Shown here in pieces: positions 7,447 through 20,469 of a stretch of DNA of 26,812 nucleotides (within the stretch, counting starts at the first letter, position 1; every line of letters starts with the position of its first letter). The stretch comes from Nymphaea colorata (lineage: Eukaryota; Streptophyta; Magnoliopsida; Nymphaeales; Nymphaeaceae). A program made the translations under genes and the position numbers. The notes beneath the pieces are model-generated. The model had not been told where the DNA came from and ran no database searches. It saw nothing but the letters and a program-made list of their open reading frames with translations. The DNA lies in the NCBI RefSeq assembly GCF_008831285.2, contig NW_022204598.1, positions 1 through 26,812 of the forward strand, in the 5' to 3' direction.

Positions 7447-10320
7447 CTTAATACGGATGTCCTTAACAAGTGATTCATTTGGTGTCATATAGTTAACCTA
7501 ATGTGTTTCACTTGTAATTTAATTGAATGTGCTTAACAAGTGAATTAGGTTAATAATAGGACACCAAATGAATCACTCAAATCTCATTCATTTTCATGCA
7601 AGCTTGTTATTTCAATCTACTAAATCATTTAACATGGATATAACAATAAGTCAAGTACATTCAATAAAGTATGCATGATCATATGAATCACTTAAATTTT
7701 ACTGGTATTGGTACGACTATAGTGCACGATCTAAAGGATTGAAATTACAAGTTCGTATCAATACAAGTGCGATTTAAGTGATTCAAATGATCACACATAC
7801 TAAATTGAATGTGCTTAACTTATTGTTACATCCATGTTGCTTGATTAAGTGAACTGAAATCACAAGTTTGTATGAAAATGAATGTGATTCGAGTGATTCA
7901 TTTGGTTTCTTATAGTTAACCTAATGTGTTTCACATGTTATTACATCCATGATCAATGATTTAAATAATTAAAACTCACAAGTTTATATGGATATAAAGG
8001 AGACCTATGCATTAGTTTGATCCTTTCTAGTTTGTACGATAAGTTGAACATGTTGTTACATCTATAGTGATCGATGCACAAGTTCATATCAATACGAGTG
8101 GCATTTAAGTGATTCAATTGATCACGCATATTTAATTGAATGTACTTAACTTGTTGTTACGTGTATATTAAATGATTTATTAAATTCAAATCATAGGTTT
8201 ATATGAAAATGAATGAGATTCCAGTGATTCATTTGGTGTCTTACGGGTAACTTAATGTGTTTCACTTGTTATTACATACATTTGATCACTTATGTTTAAT
8301 CGAGAGATTATGTGATTCATTTTTACTTGTCCTTACATACATTTGATAACTTATATTTAATTGAATGTGCGTAACCTTTTGTTACAAACGTATAGAATGA
8401 CTTAGTGGCTTGAAAAAAGAAGTCCGTTTGGAAATGAATGAGAGTCAAGTCACTATATTGGTCCCTTATAATTAATCTAATGTATTTCACTTGTTATTAC
8501 ATCTATAATGAATGATTTAAATTGTTGAAATCACAAGTTTATATGGATACAAATGGTTGAAGTCACTATATTTGCACACGTGTAGTTAGTCCGATGAGTT
8601 GAATTTGTTGTTACATCTATAGGGAACGTTCTAAAGGATTGAAATCACATGTTCGTACGAATACAACTGAGATTTAACTGATTCATATAATCATGCATAC
8701 TTAATTGAATGTGTTTAACTTGTTGTTACGTCTATAATAAATGATTTAGTAGATTGAAATCACAAGTTTGTGCGAAAATGAATGAGATTCGAGTGATTCA
8801 TTTGGTGTCTTGTAGTTAACCTATTGTGTTTCTCTTGTTATTACATCTTTGATCAATGATTTAAATGATTAAAACTTACAAGTTTGTATGGACATAAAGG
8901 AGACCTATGCATTAGTTTGATCCCTTGTAGTTACTTCAATAAGTTGAACTAGTTCTTACATCTATGGTGATCGATGTAAGGAATTGAAATCACAAGTTCG
9001 TATCAATACGAGTGGGATTTAAGTGATTCATTTTATCACACATACGTAATTGAATGTGCTTAACTTGTTGTTACGTCTATATTAAAAGATTTAGTAGATT
9101 AAAATCATAGGTTTGTATGAAAATGAATGATATTTGAGTGATTCATTTGGTGTCTTGTAAGTAACCTAATGTGTTTCACTTGTTATTACATATATTTGAT
9201 CACTTATATTTAATTGAGAGAGATTAAGTGATTGATTTTCACTTGTTATTACATATAATTGATCACTTGTATTTAATTGAATGAGCGTGACTATTTCTTA
9301 CTTACGTATAGAATGACCTAGTGGCTTTGATACCAGAAGTTCGTTTGGAATACATATATAATGAATGATTTAAATGATTGAAATCACATGTTCATGTGGA
9401 TACAAACGCATGTAGTTAGTCCGATGAGTTGAATTTATTGTTACAACTATAGTGCACGATCTAAATGATTGAAATCACAAGTTCGTATCAATACAAGTGC
9501 GATTTAAGGGATTCAAATGATCACACATACTTAATTGAATGTGCTTAACTTGTTGTTACATCCATATTGTTAGATTAAGTGAATTCAAATAACAAGTTTG
9601 TGTGAAAATAAATGAGATTTGAGTGATTCATTTGGTGTCTTATAATTAACCTAATGTGTTTCACTCGTTATGACATCTATGTTCAACGATTTAAACGATA
9701 AAAACTCACAAGTTTATATGGATGTAAAGGAGACCTATGGATTAGTTTAGTTTGATCCCTTGTAGTTTGTTCAATAACTTGAACATGTTGTTACATCTCA
9801 TTCATTTGTATCAATGTATTTAATTGAGTGTGCGTAGCCATTTGTTACTTACGTATAGAATGACTTAGTGGCTTGAAATAAGAAGTTCGTTTGGAAATGA
9901 ATGAGAGTCAGGTCATTAAGTTGGTCCCTTACAGTTAATCTAGTGTATTTCACTTGTTATTACATCTATAATGAATGATTTAAATGATTGAAATCGCAAC
10001 TTCATATGGATACAAATGGGATCTATGCATTACTTTGAATGCGTGTAATTAGTCCGATGAGTTGAATTTGTTGTTACATCTATTGTGAACGATCTAAAGG
10101 ATTGAAATCACGCATTCATACCAATACAAGTGAGATTTAAATGATTCATATGATCATGCATGCTGAATTGAATGTGCTTAACTTGTTGTTACATCTATAT
10201 TAAATGATTTAGTAGATCGAAATCACAAGTTCGTATGAAAATAAATGAGATTCGAGTGATTAACTTGGTGTCTTATGGTTTACCTAATGTGTTTCACTAG
10301 TTGTTACATTTATAATGATT
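7447..10320 (+). repeat. HOR-1 unit L2 (long form, 2874 bp)
   Basis: This is a long unit lacking the 284-bp segment present in L1; the junction 'tttgtatcaatgtattta' lies near 9810-9827. Markers shared only with L3 are 'ttactggtattgg' (about 7697), 'ttggtttcttatag' (about 7902), 'ttacgggtaac' (about 8241) and 'cttgtccttacatac' (about 8327). It has the uninterrupted version of the transposon target, 'gattaagtgaattc', at about 9573-9586. Confidence 0.9.
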
Positions 10321-11728
10321 CTTAATACGGATGTCCTTAACAAGTGATTCATTTGGTGTCATATAGTTAACCTAATGTGTTTCACTTGTAATTTAATTGA
10401 ATGTGCTTAACAAGTGAATTAGGTTAACAATAGGACACCAAATGAATCACTCAAATCTCATTCATTTTCATGCAAGCTTGTTATTTCAATCTACTAAATC
10501 ATTTAACATGGATATAACAATAAGTCAAGTACATTCAATAAAGTGTGCGTGATCATATGAATCACTTAAATTTGACTCGTATTGGTAGGACTATAGTGCA
10601 CGATCTAAAGGATTGAAATTACAAGTTCGTATCAATACAAGGGCGATTTAAGTGATTCAAATGATCACACATACTAAATTGAATGTGCTTAACTTATTGT
10701 TACATCCATGTTGCTTGATTAAGTGAACTGAAATTCCAAGTTTGTATGAAAATGAATGTGATTCGAGTGATTCATTTGGTGTCTTATAGTTAACCTAACG
10801 TGTTTCACATGTTATTACATCCATGATCAATGATTTAAATAATTAAAACTCACAAGTTTATATGGATATAAAGGAGACCTATGCATTAGTTTGATCCTTT
10901 CTAGTTTGTACGATAAGTTGAACATGTTGTTACATCTATAGTGATCGATGCACAAGTTCATATCAATACGAGTGGGATTTAAGTGATTCAATTGATCACG
11001 CATATTTAATTGAATGTACTTAACTTGTTGTTACGTTTATATTAAATGATTTAGCAAATTCAAATCATAGGTTTATATGAAAATGAACGGGATTCGAGTG
11101 ATTCATTTGGTGTCTTACAGGTAACTTAATGCGTTTCACTTGTTATTACATACATTTGATCACTTATGTTTAATCGAGAGATTATGTGATTCATTTTTAC
11201 TTGTTCTTACATACATTTGATAACTTATATTTAATTGAATGTGCGTAACCATTTGTTACATACGTATAGAATGACTTAGTGGCTTGAAAAAAGAAGTCCG
11301 TTTGGAAATGAATGAGTCAAGTCACTATATTGGTCCTTATAGTTAATCTAATGTATTTCACTTGTTATTACATCTATAATGAATGATTTAAATGATTGAA
11401 ATCGCAACTTCATATGGATACAAATGGGATCTATGCATTACTTTGAATGCGTGTAATTAGTCCGATGAGTTGAATTTGTTGTTACATCTATAGTGAACGA
11501 TCTAAAGGATTGAAATCACGCATTCGTACCAATACAAGTGAGATTTAAATGATTCATATGATCATGCATGCTGAATTGAATGTGCTTAACTTGTTGTTAC
11601 ATCTATATTAAATGATTTAGTAGATCGAAATCACAAGTTCGTATGAAAATAAATGAGATTCGAGTGATTAACTTGGTGTCTTATGGTTTACCTAATGTGT
11701 TTCACTAGTTGTTACATTTATAATGATT
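10321..11728 (+). repeat. HOR-1 unit S2 (short form, 1408 bp)
   Basis: This is a second short unit with the same internal junction as S1 (near 11357-11405) and nearly the same length (1408 against 1409 bp). It lies 4283 bp downstream of S1 in the same position relative to the following L unit. S1+L2 and S2+L3 therefore look like a duplicated S+L block. Confidence 0.88.
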
Positions 11729-14596
11729 CTTAATACGGATGTCCTTAACAAGTGATTCATTTGGTGTCATATAGTTAACCTAATGTGTTTCACTTGTAAT
11801 TTAATTGAATGTGCTTAACAAGTGAATTAGGTTAATAATAGGACACCAAATGAATCACTCAAATCTCATTCATTTTCATGCAAGCTTGTTATTTCAATCT
11901 ACTAAATCATTTAACATGGATATAACAATAAGTCAAGTACATTCAATAAAGTATGCATGATCATATGAATCACTTAAATTTTACTGGTATTGGTACGACT
12001 ATAGTGCACGATCTAAAGGATTGAAATTACAAGTTCGTATCAATACAAGTGCGATTTAAGTGATTCAAATGATCACACATACTAAATTGAATGTGCTTAA
12101 CTTATTGTTACATCCATGTTGCTTGATTAAGTGAACTGAAATCACAAGTTTGTATGAAAATGAATGTGATTCGAGTGATTCATTTGGTTTCTTATAGTTA
12201 ACCTAATGTGTTTCACATGTTATTACATCCATGATCAATGATTTAAATAATTAAAACTCACAAGTTTATATGGATATAAAGGAGACCTATGCATTAGTTT
12301 GATCCTTTCTAGTTTGTACGATAAGTTGAACATGTTGTTACATCTATAGTGATCGATGCACAAGTTCATATCAATACGAGTGGCATTTAAGTGATTCAAT
12401 TGATCACGCATATTTAATTGAATGTACTTAACTTGTTGTTACGTGTATATTAAATGATTTATTAAATTCAAATCATAGGTTTATATGAAAATGAATGAGA
12501 TTCCAGTGATTCATTTGGTGTCTTACGGGTAACTTAATGTGTTTCACTTGTTATTACATACATTTGATCACTTATGTTTAATCGAGAGATTATGTGATTC
12601 ATTTTTACTTGTCCTTACATACATTTGATAACTTATATTTAATTGAATGTGCGTAACCTTTTGTTACAAACGTATAGAATGACTTAGTGGCTTGAAAAAA
12701 GAAGTCCGTTTGGAAATGAATGAGTCAAGTCACTATATTGGTCCCTGATAGTTAATCTAATGTATTTCACTTGTTATTACATCTATAATGAATGATTTAA
12801 ATATTTGAAATCACAAGTTTATATGCATACAAATGGTTGAAGTCACTATATTTGTACACGTGTAGTTAGTCCGATGAGTTGAATTTGTTGTTACATCTAT
12901 AGGGAACGTTTTAAAGGATTGAAATCACATGTTCGTACGAATACAAGTGATATTTAAGTGATTCATATAATCATGCATACTTAATTCAATGTGTTTAACT
13001 TGTTGTTACGTCTATAATAAATGATTTAATAGATTGAAATCACAAGTTTGTGTGAAAATGAATGAGATTCGAGTCATTCATTTGGTGTATTGTAGTTAAC
13101 TTATTGTGTATCACTTGTTATTACATCTTTGATCAATGATTTAAATGATTAAAACTTACAAGTGTGTATGGATATAAAGGAGACCTATGCATTAGTTTGA
13201 TCTCTTGTAGTTACTTCAATAAGTTGGACTAGTTCTTACATCTATGGTGATCGATGTAAGGAATTGAAATCACAAGTTCGTATCAATACGAGTGGGATTT
13301 AAGTGATTCATTTTATCACACATACGTAATTGAATGTGATTAACTTGTTGTTACATCTATATTAAATGATTTAGTAGATTAAAATCATAGGTTTGTACGA
13401 AAATGAATGATATTGGAGTGATTCATTTGGTGTCTTGTAAGTAACCTAATGTGTTTCACTTGTTATTACATATATTTGATCACTTATATTTAATTGAGAG
13501 GTTAAGTGATTGATTTTCACTTGTTATTACATAAAATTGATCACTTGTATTTAATTGAATGTGCGTGACCATTTCTTACTTACGTATAGAATGACCTAGT
13601 GGCTTTGATACCAGAAGTTCGTTTGGAATACATATATAATGAATGATTTTAATGATTGAAATCACATGTTCATGTGGATACAAACGCGTGTAGTTAGTCC
13701 GATGGCTTGAATTTATTGTTACAACTATAGTGCACGATCTAAATGATTGAAATCACAAGTTCGTATCAATACAAGTGCGATTTAAGTGATTCAAATGATC
13801 ACACATATTTAATTAAATGTGCTTAACTTGTTGTTACAACCATATTGCTAGATTAAGTGAATTCAAATCACAAGTTTGTGTGAAAATAAATGAGATTTGA
13901 GTGATTCATTTGGTATCTTATAATTAACCTAATGTGTTTCACTCGTTATGACATCTATGATCAACGATTTAAACGATAAAAACTCACAAGTTTATATGGA
14001 TGTAAAGGAGACCTATGGATTAGTTTAGTTTGATCCCTTGTAGTTTGTTCAATAAGTTGAACATGTTGTTACATCTCATTCATTTGTATCAATATATTTA
14101 ATTGAGTGTGCGTAGCCATTTGTTACATACGTATAGAATGACTTAGTGGCTTGAAATAAGAAGTTCGTTTGCAAATGAATGAGAGTCAGGTCAATAAGTT
14201 GGTCCCTTACAGTTAATCTAGTGTATTTCACTTGTTATTACATCTATAATGAATGATTTAAATGATTGAAATCGCAACTTCATATGGATACAAATGGGAT
14301 CTATGCATTACTTTGAATGCGTGTAATTAGTCCGATGAGTTGAATTTGTTGTTACATCTATATGAACGATCTAAAGGATTGAAATCACGCATTCGTACCA
14401 ATACAAGTGAGATTTAAATGATTCATATGATCATGCATGCTGAATTGAATGTGTTTAACTTGTTGTTACATCTATATTAAATGATTTAGTAGATCGAAAT
14501 CACAAGTTCGTATGAAAATAAATGAGATTCGAGTGATTAACTTGGTGTCTTATGGTTTACCTAATGGTTTCACTAGTTGTTACATTTATAATGATT
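11729..14596 (+). repeat. HOR-1 unit L3 (long form, 2868 bp, chimeric)
   Basis: Up to about 12660 this unit carries the L2-specific variants ('ttactggtattgg', 'ttggtttcttatag', 'ttacgggtaac', 'aaccttttgttac'). From about 12720 on it carries variants shared with L4: 'aatgagtcaagtc', 'ttatatgcatac', 'aattcaatgtg', 'ttgatctcttg', 'gttggactag' and 'gatggcttgaattta'. The switch lies between about 12660 and 12722. It carries the shared 284-bp deletion near 14085-14100 and an empty transposon site at about 13851-13864. Confidence 0.88.
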
Positions 14597-17460
14597 CTTA
14601 ATACGGATGTCCTTAACAAGTGATTCATTTGGTGTTATATAGTTAACCTAATGTGTTTCACTTGTAATTTAATTGAATGTGCTTAACAAGTGAATTAGGT
14701 TAACAATAGGACACCAAATGAATCACTCAAATCTCATTCATTTTCATGCAAGCTTGTTATTTCAATCTACTAAATCATTTAACATGGATATAACAATAAG
14801 TCAAGTACATTCAATAAAGTATGCGTGATCATATGAATCACTTAAATTTGACTCGTATTGGTACGACTATAGTGCACGATCTAAAGGATTGAAATTACAA
14901 GTTCGTATCAATACAAGTGCGATTTAAGTGATTCAAATGATCACACATACTAAATTGAATGTGCTTAACTTATTGTTACATCCATGTTGCTTGATTAAGT
15001 GAACTGAAATCACAAGTTTGTATGAAAATGAATGTGATTCGAGTGATTCATTTGGTGTCTTATAGTTAACCTAACGTGTTTCACATGTTATTACATCCAT
15101 GATCAATGATTTAAATAATTAAAACTCACAAGTTTATATGGATATAAAGGAGACCTATGCATTAGTTTGATCCTTTCTAGTTTGTACGATAAGTTGAACA
15201 TGTTGTTACATCTATAGTGATCGATGCACAAGTTCATATCAATACGAGTGGCATTTAAGTGATTCAATTGATCACGCATATTTAATTGAATGTACTTAAC
15301 TTGTTGTTACGTGTATATTAAATGATTTATTAAATTCAAATCATAGGTTTATATGAAAATGAATGAGATTCCAGTGATTCATTTGGTGTCTTACAGGTAA
15401 CTTAATGTGTTTCACTTGTTATTACATACATTTGATCACTTATGTTTAATCGAGAGATTATGTGATTCATTTTTACTTGTTCTTACATACATTTGATAAC
15501 TTATATTTAATTGAATGTGCGTAACCATTTGTTACAAACGTATAGAATGACTTAGTGGCTTGAAAAAAGAAGTCCGTTTGGAAATGAATGAGTCAAGTCA
15601 CTATATTGGTCCCTTATAGTTAATCTAATGTATTTCACTTGTTATTACATCTATAATGAATGATTTAAATGGTTGAAATCACAAGTTTATATGCATACAA
15701 ATGGTTGAAGTCACTATATTTGTACACGTGTAGTTAGTCCGATGAGTTGAATTTGTTGTTACATCTATAGGGAACGTTCTAAAGGATTGAAATCACATGT
15801 TCGTACGAATACAAGTGAGATTTAAGTGATTCATATAATCATGCATACTTAATTCAATGTGTTTAACTTGTTGTTACGTCTATAATAAATGATTTAATAG
15901 ATTGAAATCACAAGTTTGTGTGAAAATGAATGAGATTCGAGTGATTCGTTTGGTGTCTTGTAGTTAACCTATCGTGTTTCACTTGTTATTACATCTTTGA
16001 TCAATGATTTAAATGATTAAAACTTACAAGTGTGTATGGATATAAAGGAGACCTATGCATTAGTTTGATCTCTTGTAGTTACTTCAATAAGTTGGACTAG
16101 TTCTTACATCTATGGTGATCGATGTAAGGAATTGAAATCACAAGTTCGTATCAATACGAGTGGGATTTAAGTGATTCATTTTATCACACATACGTAATTG
16201 AATGTGATTAACTTGTTGTTACATCTATATTAAATGATTTAGTAGATTAAAATCATAGGTTTGTATGAAAATGAATGATATTGGAGTGATTCATTTGGTG
16301 TCTTGTAAGTAACCTAATGTGTTTCACTTGTTATTACATATATTTGATCACTTATATTTAATTGAGAGGTTAAGTGATTGATTTTCACTTGTTATTACAT
16401 AAATTGATCACTTGTATTTAATTGAATGTGCGTGACCATTTCTTACTTACGTATAGAATGACCTAGTGGCTTTGATACCAGAAGTTCGTTTGGAAACATA
16501 TATAATGAATGATTTAATGATTGAAATCACATGTTCATGTGGATACAAACGCGTGTAGTTAGTCCGATGGCTTGAATTTATTGTTACAACTATAGTGCAC
16601 GATCTAAATGATTGAAATCACAAGTTCGTATCAATACAAGTGCGATTTAAGTGATTCAAATGATCACACATATTTAATTAAATGTGCTTAACTTGTTGTT
16701 ACAACCATATTGCTAGATTAAGTGAATTCAAATCACAAGTTTGTGTGAAAATAAATGAGATTTGAGTGATTCATTTGGTATCTTATAATTAACCTAATGT
16801 GTTTCACTCGTTATGACATCTATGATCAACGATTTAAACGATAAAAACTCACAAGTTTATATGGATGTAAAGGAGACCTATGGATTAGTTTAGTTTGATC
16901 CCTTGTAGTTTGTTCAATAAGTTGAACATGTTGTTACATCTCATTCATTTGTATCAATATATTTAATTGAGTGTGCGTAGCCATTTGTTACATACGTATA
17001 GAATGACTTAGTGGCTTGAAATAAGAAGTTCGTTTGCAAATGAATGAGGTCAGGTCAATAAGTTGGTCCCTTACAGTTAATCTAGTGTATTTCACTTGTT
17101 ATTACATCTATATGAATGATTTAAATGATTGAAATCGCAACTTCATATGGATACAAATGGGATCTATGCATTACTTTGAATGCGTGTAATTAGTCCGATG
17201 AGTTGAATTTGTTGTTACATCTATAGTGAACGATCTAAAGGATTGAAATCACGCATTCGTACCAATACAAGTGAGATTTAAATGATTCATATGATCATGC
17301 ATGCTGAATTGAATGTGTTTAACTTGTTGTTACATCTATATTAAATGATTTAGTAGATCGAAATCACAAGTTCGTATGAAAATAAATGAGATTCGAGTGA
17401 TTAATTGGTGTCTTATGGTTTACCTAATGTGTTTCACTAGTTGTTACATTTATAATGATT
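14597..17460 (+). repeat. HOR-1 unit L4 (long form, 2864 bp)
   Basis: This long unit follows L3 directly, with no S unit between them. It has the 284-bp deletion (junction near 16948-16965) and the L3/L4 variants in its second half. From about 16390 on, single-base deletions become frequent relative to sister units ('cataaattgatc', 'ggaaacatatataatg', 'gatttaatgattg', 'ctatatgaatg', 'gattaattggtg'). Confidence 0.88.
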
Positions 17461-20400
17461 CTTAATACGGATGTCCTTAACAAGTGATTCATTTGGTGTC
17501 ATATAGTTAACCTAATGTGTTTCACTTGTAATTTAATTGAATGTGCTTAACAAGTGAATTAGGTTAACAATAGGACACCAAATGAATCACTCAAATCTCA
17601 TTCATTTTCATGCAAGCTTGTTATTTCAATCTACTAAATCATTTAACATGGATATAACAATAAGTCAAGTACATTCAATAAAGTATGCGTGATCATATGA
17701 ATCACTTAAATTGACTCGTATTGGTACGACTATAGTGCACGATCTAAAGGATTGAAATTACAAGTTCGTATCAATACAAGTGCGATTTAAGTGATTCAAA
17801 TGATCACACATACTAAATTGAATGTGCTTAACTTATTGTTACATCCATGTTGCTTGATTAAGTGAACTGAAATCACAAGTTTGTATGAAAATGAATGTGA
17901 TTCGAGTGATTCATTTGGTGTCTTATAGTTAACCTAACGTGTTTCACATGTTATTACATCCATGATCAATGATTTAAATAATTAAAACTCACAAGTTTAT
18001 ATGGATATAAAGGAGACCTATGCATTAGTTTGATCCTTTCTAGTTTGTACGATAAGTTGAACATGTTGTTACATCTATAGTGATCGATGCACAAGTTCAT
18101 ATCAATACGAGTGGCATTTAAGTGATTCAATTGATCACGCATATTTAATTGAATGTACTTAACTTGTTGTTACGTGTATATTAAATGATTTATAAATTCA
18201 AATCATAGGTTTATATGAAAATGAATGAGATTCCAGTGATTCATTTGGTGTCTTACAGGTAACTTAATGTGTTTCACTTGTTATTACATACATTTGATCA
18301 CTTATGTTTAATCGAGAGATTATGTGATTCATTTTTACTTGTTCTTACATACATTTGATAACTTATATTTAATTGAATGTGCGTAACCATTTGTTACAAC
18401 GTATAGAATGACTTAGTGGCTTGAAAAAAGAAGTCCGTTTGGAAATGAATGGAGTCAAGTCACTATATTGGTCCCTTATAGTTAATCTAATGTATTTCAC
18501 TTGTTATTACATCTATAATGAATGATTTAAATGGTTGAAATCACAAGTTTATATGCATACAAATGGTTGAAGTCACTATATTTGTACACGTGTAGTTAGT
18601 CCGATGAGTTGAATTTGTTGTTACATCTATAGGGAACGTTCTAAAGGATTGAAATCACATGTTCGTACGAATACAAGTGAGATTTAAGTGATTCATATAA
18701 TCATGCATACTTAATTCAATGTGTTTAACTTGTTGTTACGTCTATAATAAATGATTTAGTAGATTGAAATCACAAGTTTGTGCGAAAATGAATGAGATTC
18801 GAGTGATTCGTTTGGTGTCTTGTAGTTAACCTATTGTGTTTCACTTGTTATTACATCTTTGATCAATGATTTAAATGATTAAAACTTACAAGTGTGTATG
18901 GACATAAAGGAGACCTATGCATTAGTTTGATCCCTTGTAGTTAGTTCAATAAGTTGAACTAGTTCTTACATCTATGGTGATCGATGTAAGGAATTGAAAT
19001 CACAAGTTCGTATCAATACGAGTGGGATTTAAGTGATTCATTTTATCACACATACGTAATTGAATGTGTTAACTTGTTGTTACGTCTATATTAAATGATT
19101 TAGTAGATTAAAATCATAGGTTTGTATGAAAATGAATGATATTGGAGTGATTCATTTGGTGTCTTGTAAGTAACCTAATGTGTTTCACTTGTTATTACAT
19201 ATATTTGATCACTTATATTTAATTGAGAGGATTAAGTGATTCATTTTCACTTGTTATTACATATAATTGATCACTTGTATTTAATTGAATGTGCGTGACC
19301 ATTTCTTACTTACGTATAGAATGACCTATGGCTTTGATACCAGAAGTTCGTTTGGAATACATATATAATGAATGATTTAAATGATTGAAATCACATGTTC
19401 ATGTGGATACAAACGCATGTAGTTAGTCCGATGAGTTGAATTTATTGTTACAACTATAGTGCATGATCTAAATGGTTGAAATCACAAGTTCGTATCAATA
19501 CAAGCGATTTAAGTGATTCAAATGATCACACATATTAATTGAATGTGCTTAACTTGTTGTTACATCCATATTGCTAGATTAAGTGAATTCAAATCACAAG
19601 TTGTGTGAAAATAAATGAGTTTGAGTGATTCATTTGGTGTCTTATAATTAACCTAATGTGTTTCACTCGTTATGACATCTATGATCAACGATTTAAACGA
19701 TAAAAACTCACAAGTTTATATGTGGATATGGTTAATAGTGCATGTTACATCTCATTTTGTATGATAATATGTTCTAAGTGAGATTTAGATTCATTTGTCA
19801 GATTTTTGGTTAGTCTATATAATGTATTTGAATCATGGTTTGTATGGATTTGAGTGATTCATTGTCTTGTAGGTACTATATGTTCATGTATTACATATAT
19901 TTGATCACATATATTTAATTGAAGATTAATGATCATTTTCACTTGTTATTACATATATTTGATCAATATATTTAATTGAGTGTGCGTAGCATTTGTTACA
20001 TACGTATAGAATGACTTAGTGGCTTGAAATAAGAAGTTCGTTTGGAAATGAATGAGAGTCAGGTCATTAAGTTGGTCCCTTACAGTTAATCTAGTGTATT
20101 TCACTTGTTATTACATCTATAATGAATGATTTAAATGATTGAAATCGCAAGTTCATATGGATACAAATGGGATTATGCATTACTTTGAATGCGTGTAATT
20201 AGTCCGATGAGTTGAATTTGTTGTTACATCTATAGTGAACGATCTAAAGGATTGAAATCACGCGTTCGTACCAATACAAGTGAGATTTAAATGATTCATA
20301 TGATCATGCATGCTTAATTGAATGTGTTTAACTTGTTGTTACATCTATATTAAATGATTTAGTAGATCGAAATCACAAGTTCGTATGAAAATGAATGAGA

Positions 20401-20469
20401 TTCGAGTGATTCATTTGGTGTCTTATGGTTTACCTAATGTTTTCACTAGTTGTTACATTTATAATGATT
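17461..20469 (+). repeat. HOR-1 unit L5 (long form, 3009 bp, partly eroded)
   Basis: This long unit descends from the form that keeps the 284-bp segment. It is shortened at 19717-19942 by many small gaps, which accounts for its length lying between L1 (3156) and L2-L4 (about 2870). It shares 'ttatatgcatac' and 'gattcgtttggtgtc' with L4. It has many isolated one- or two-base losses, for example 'caacgtatag' (about 18397), 'gacctatggc' (about 19323), 'caagcgattt' (about 19501) and 'cacaagttgtgtg' (about 19597). Confidence 0.85.
19717..19942 (+). repeat. Eroded HOR-1 stretch with many small gaps
   Basis: This corresponds to about 5147-5509 of L1 (about 362 bp) but is only about 226 bp long. The matching words remain in order ('ttacatctcatt', 'agtgagattta', 'gattcatttg', 'gtttgtatgga', 'tttgagtgattcatt', 'cttgtaggta', 'attacatatatttgatcac') with many short gaps and a few foreign-looking bases between them. 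It may be a low-coverage consensus artefact or a truly decayed segment. Confidence 0.75.
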
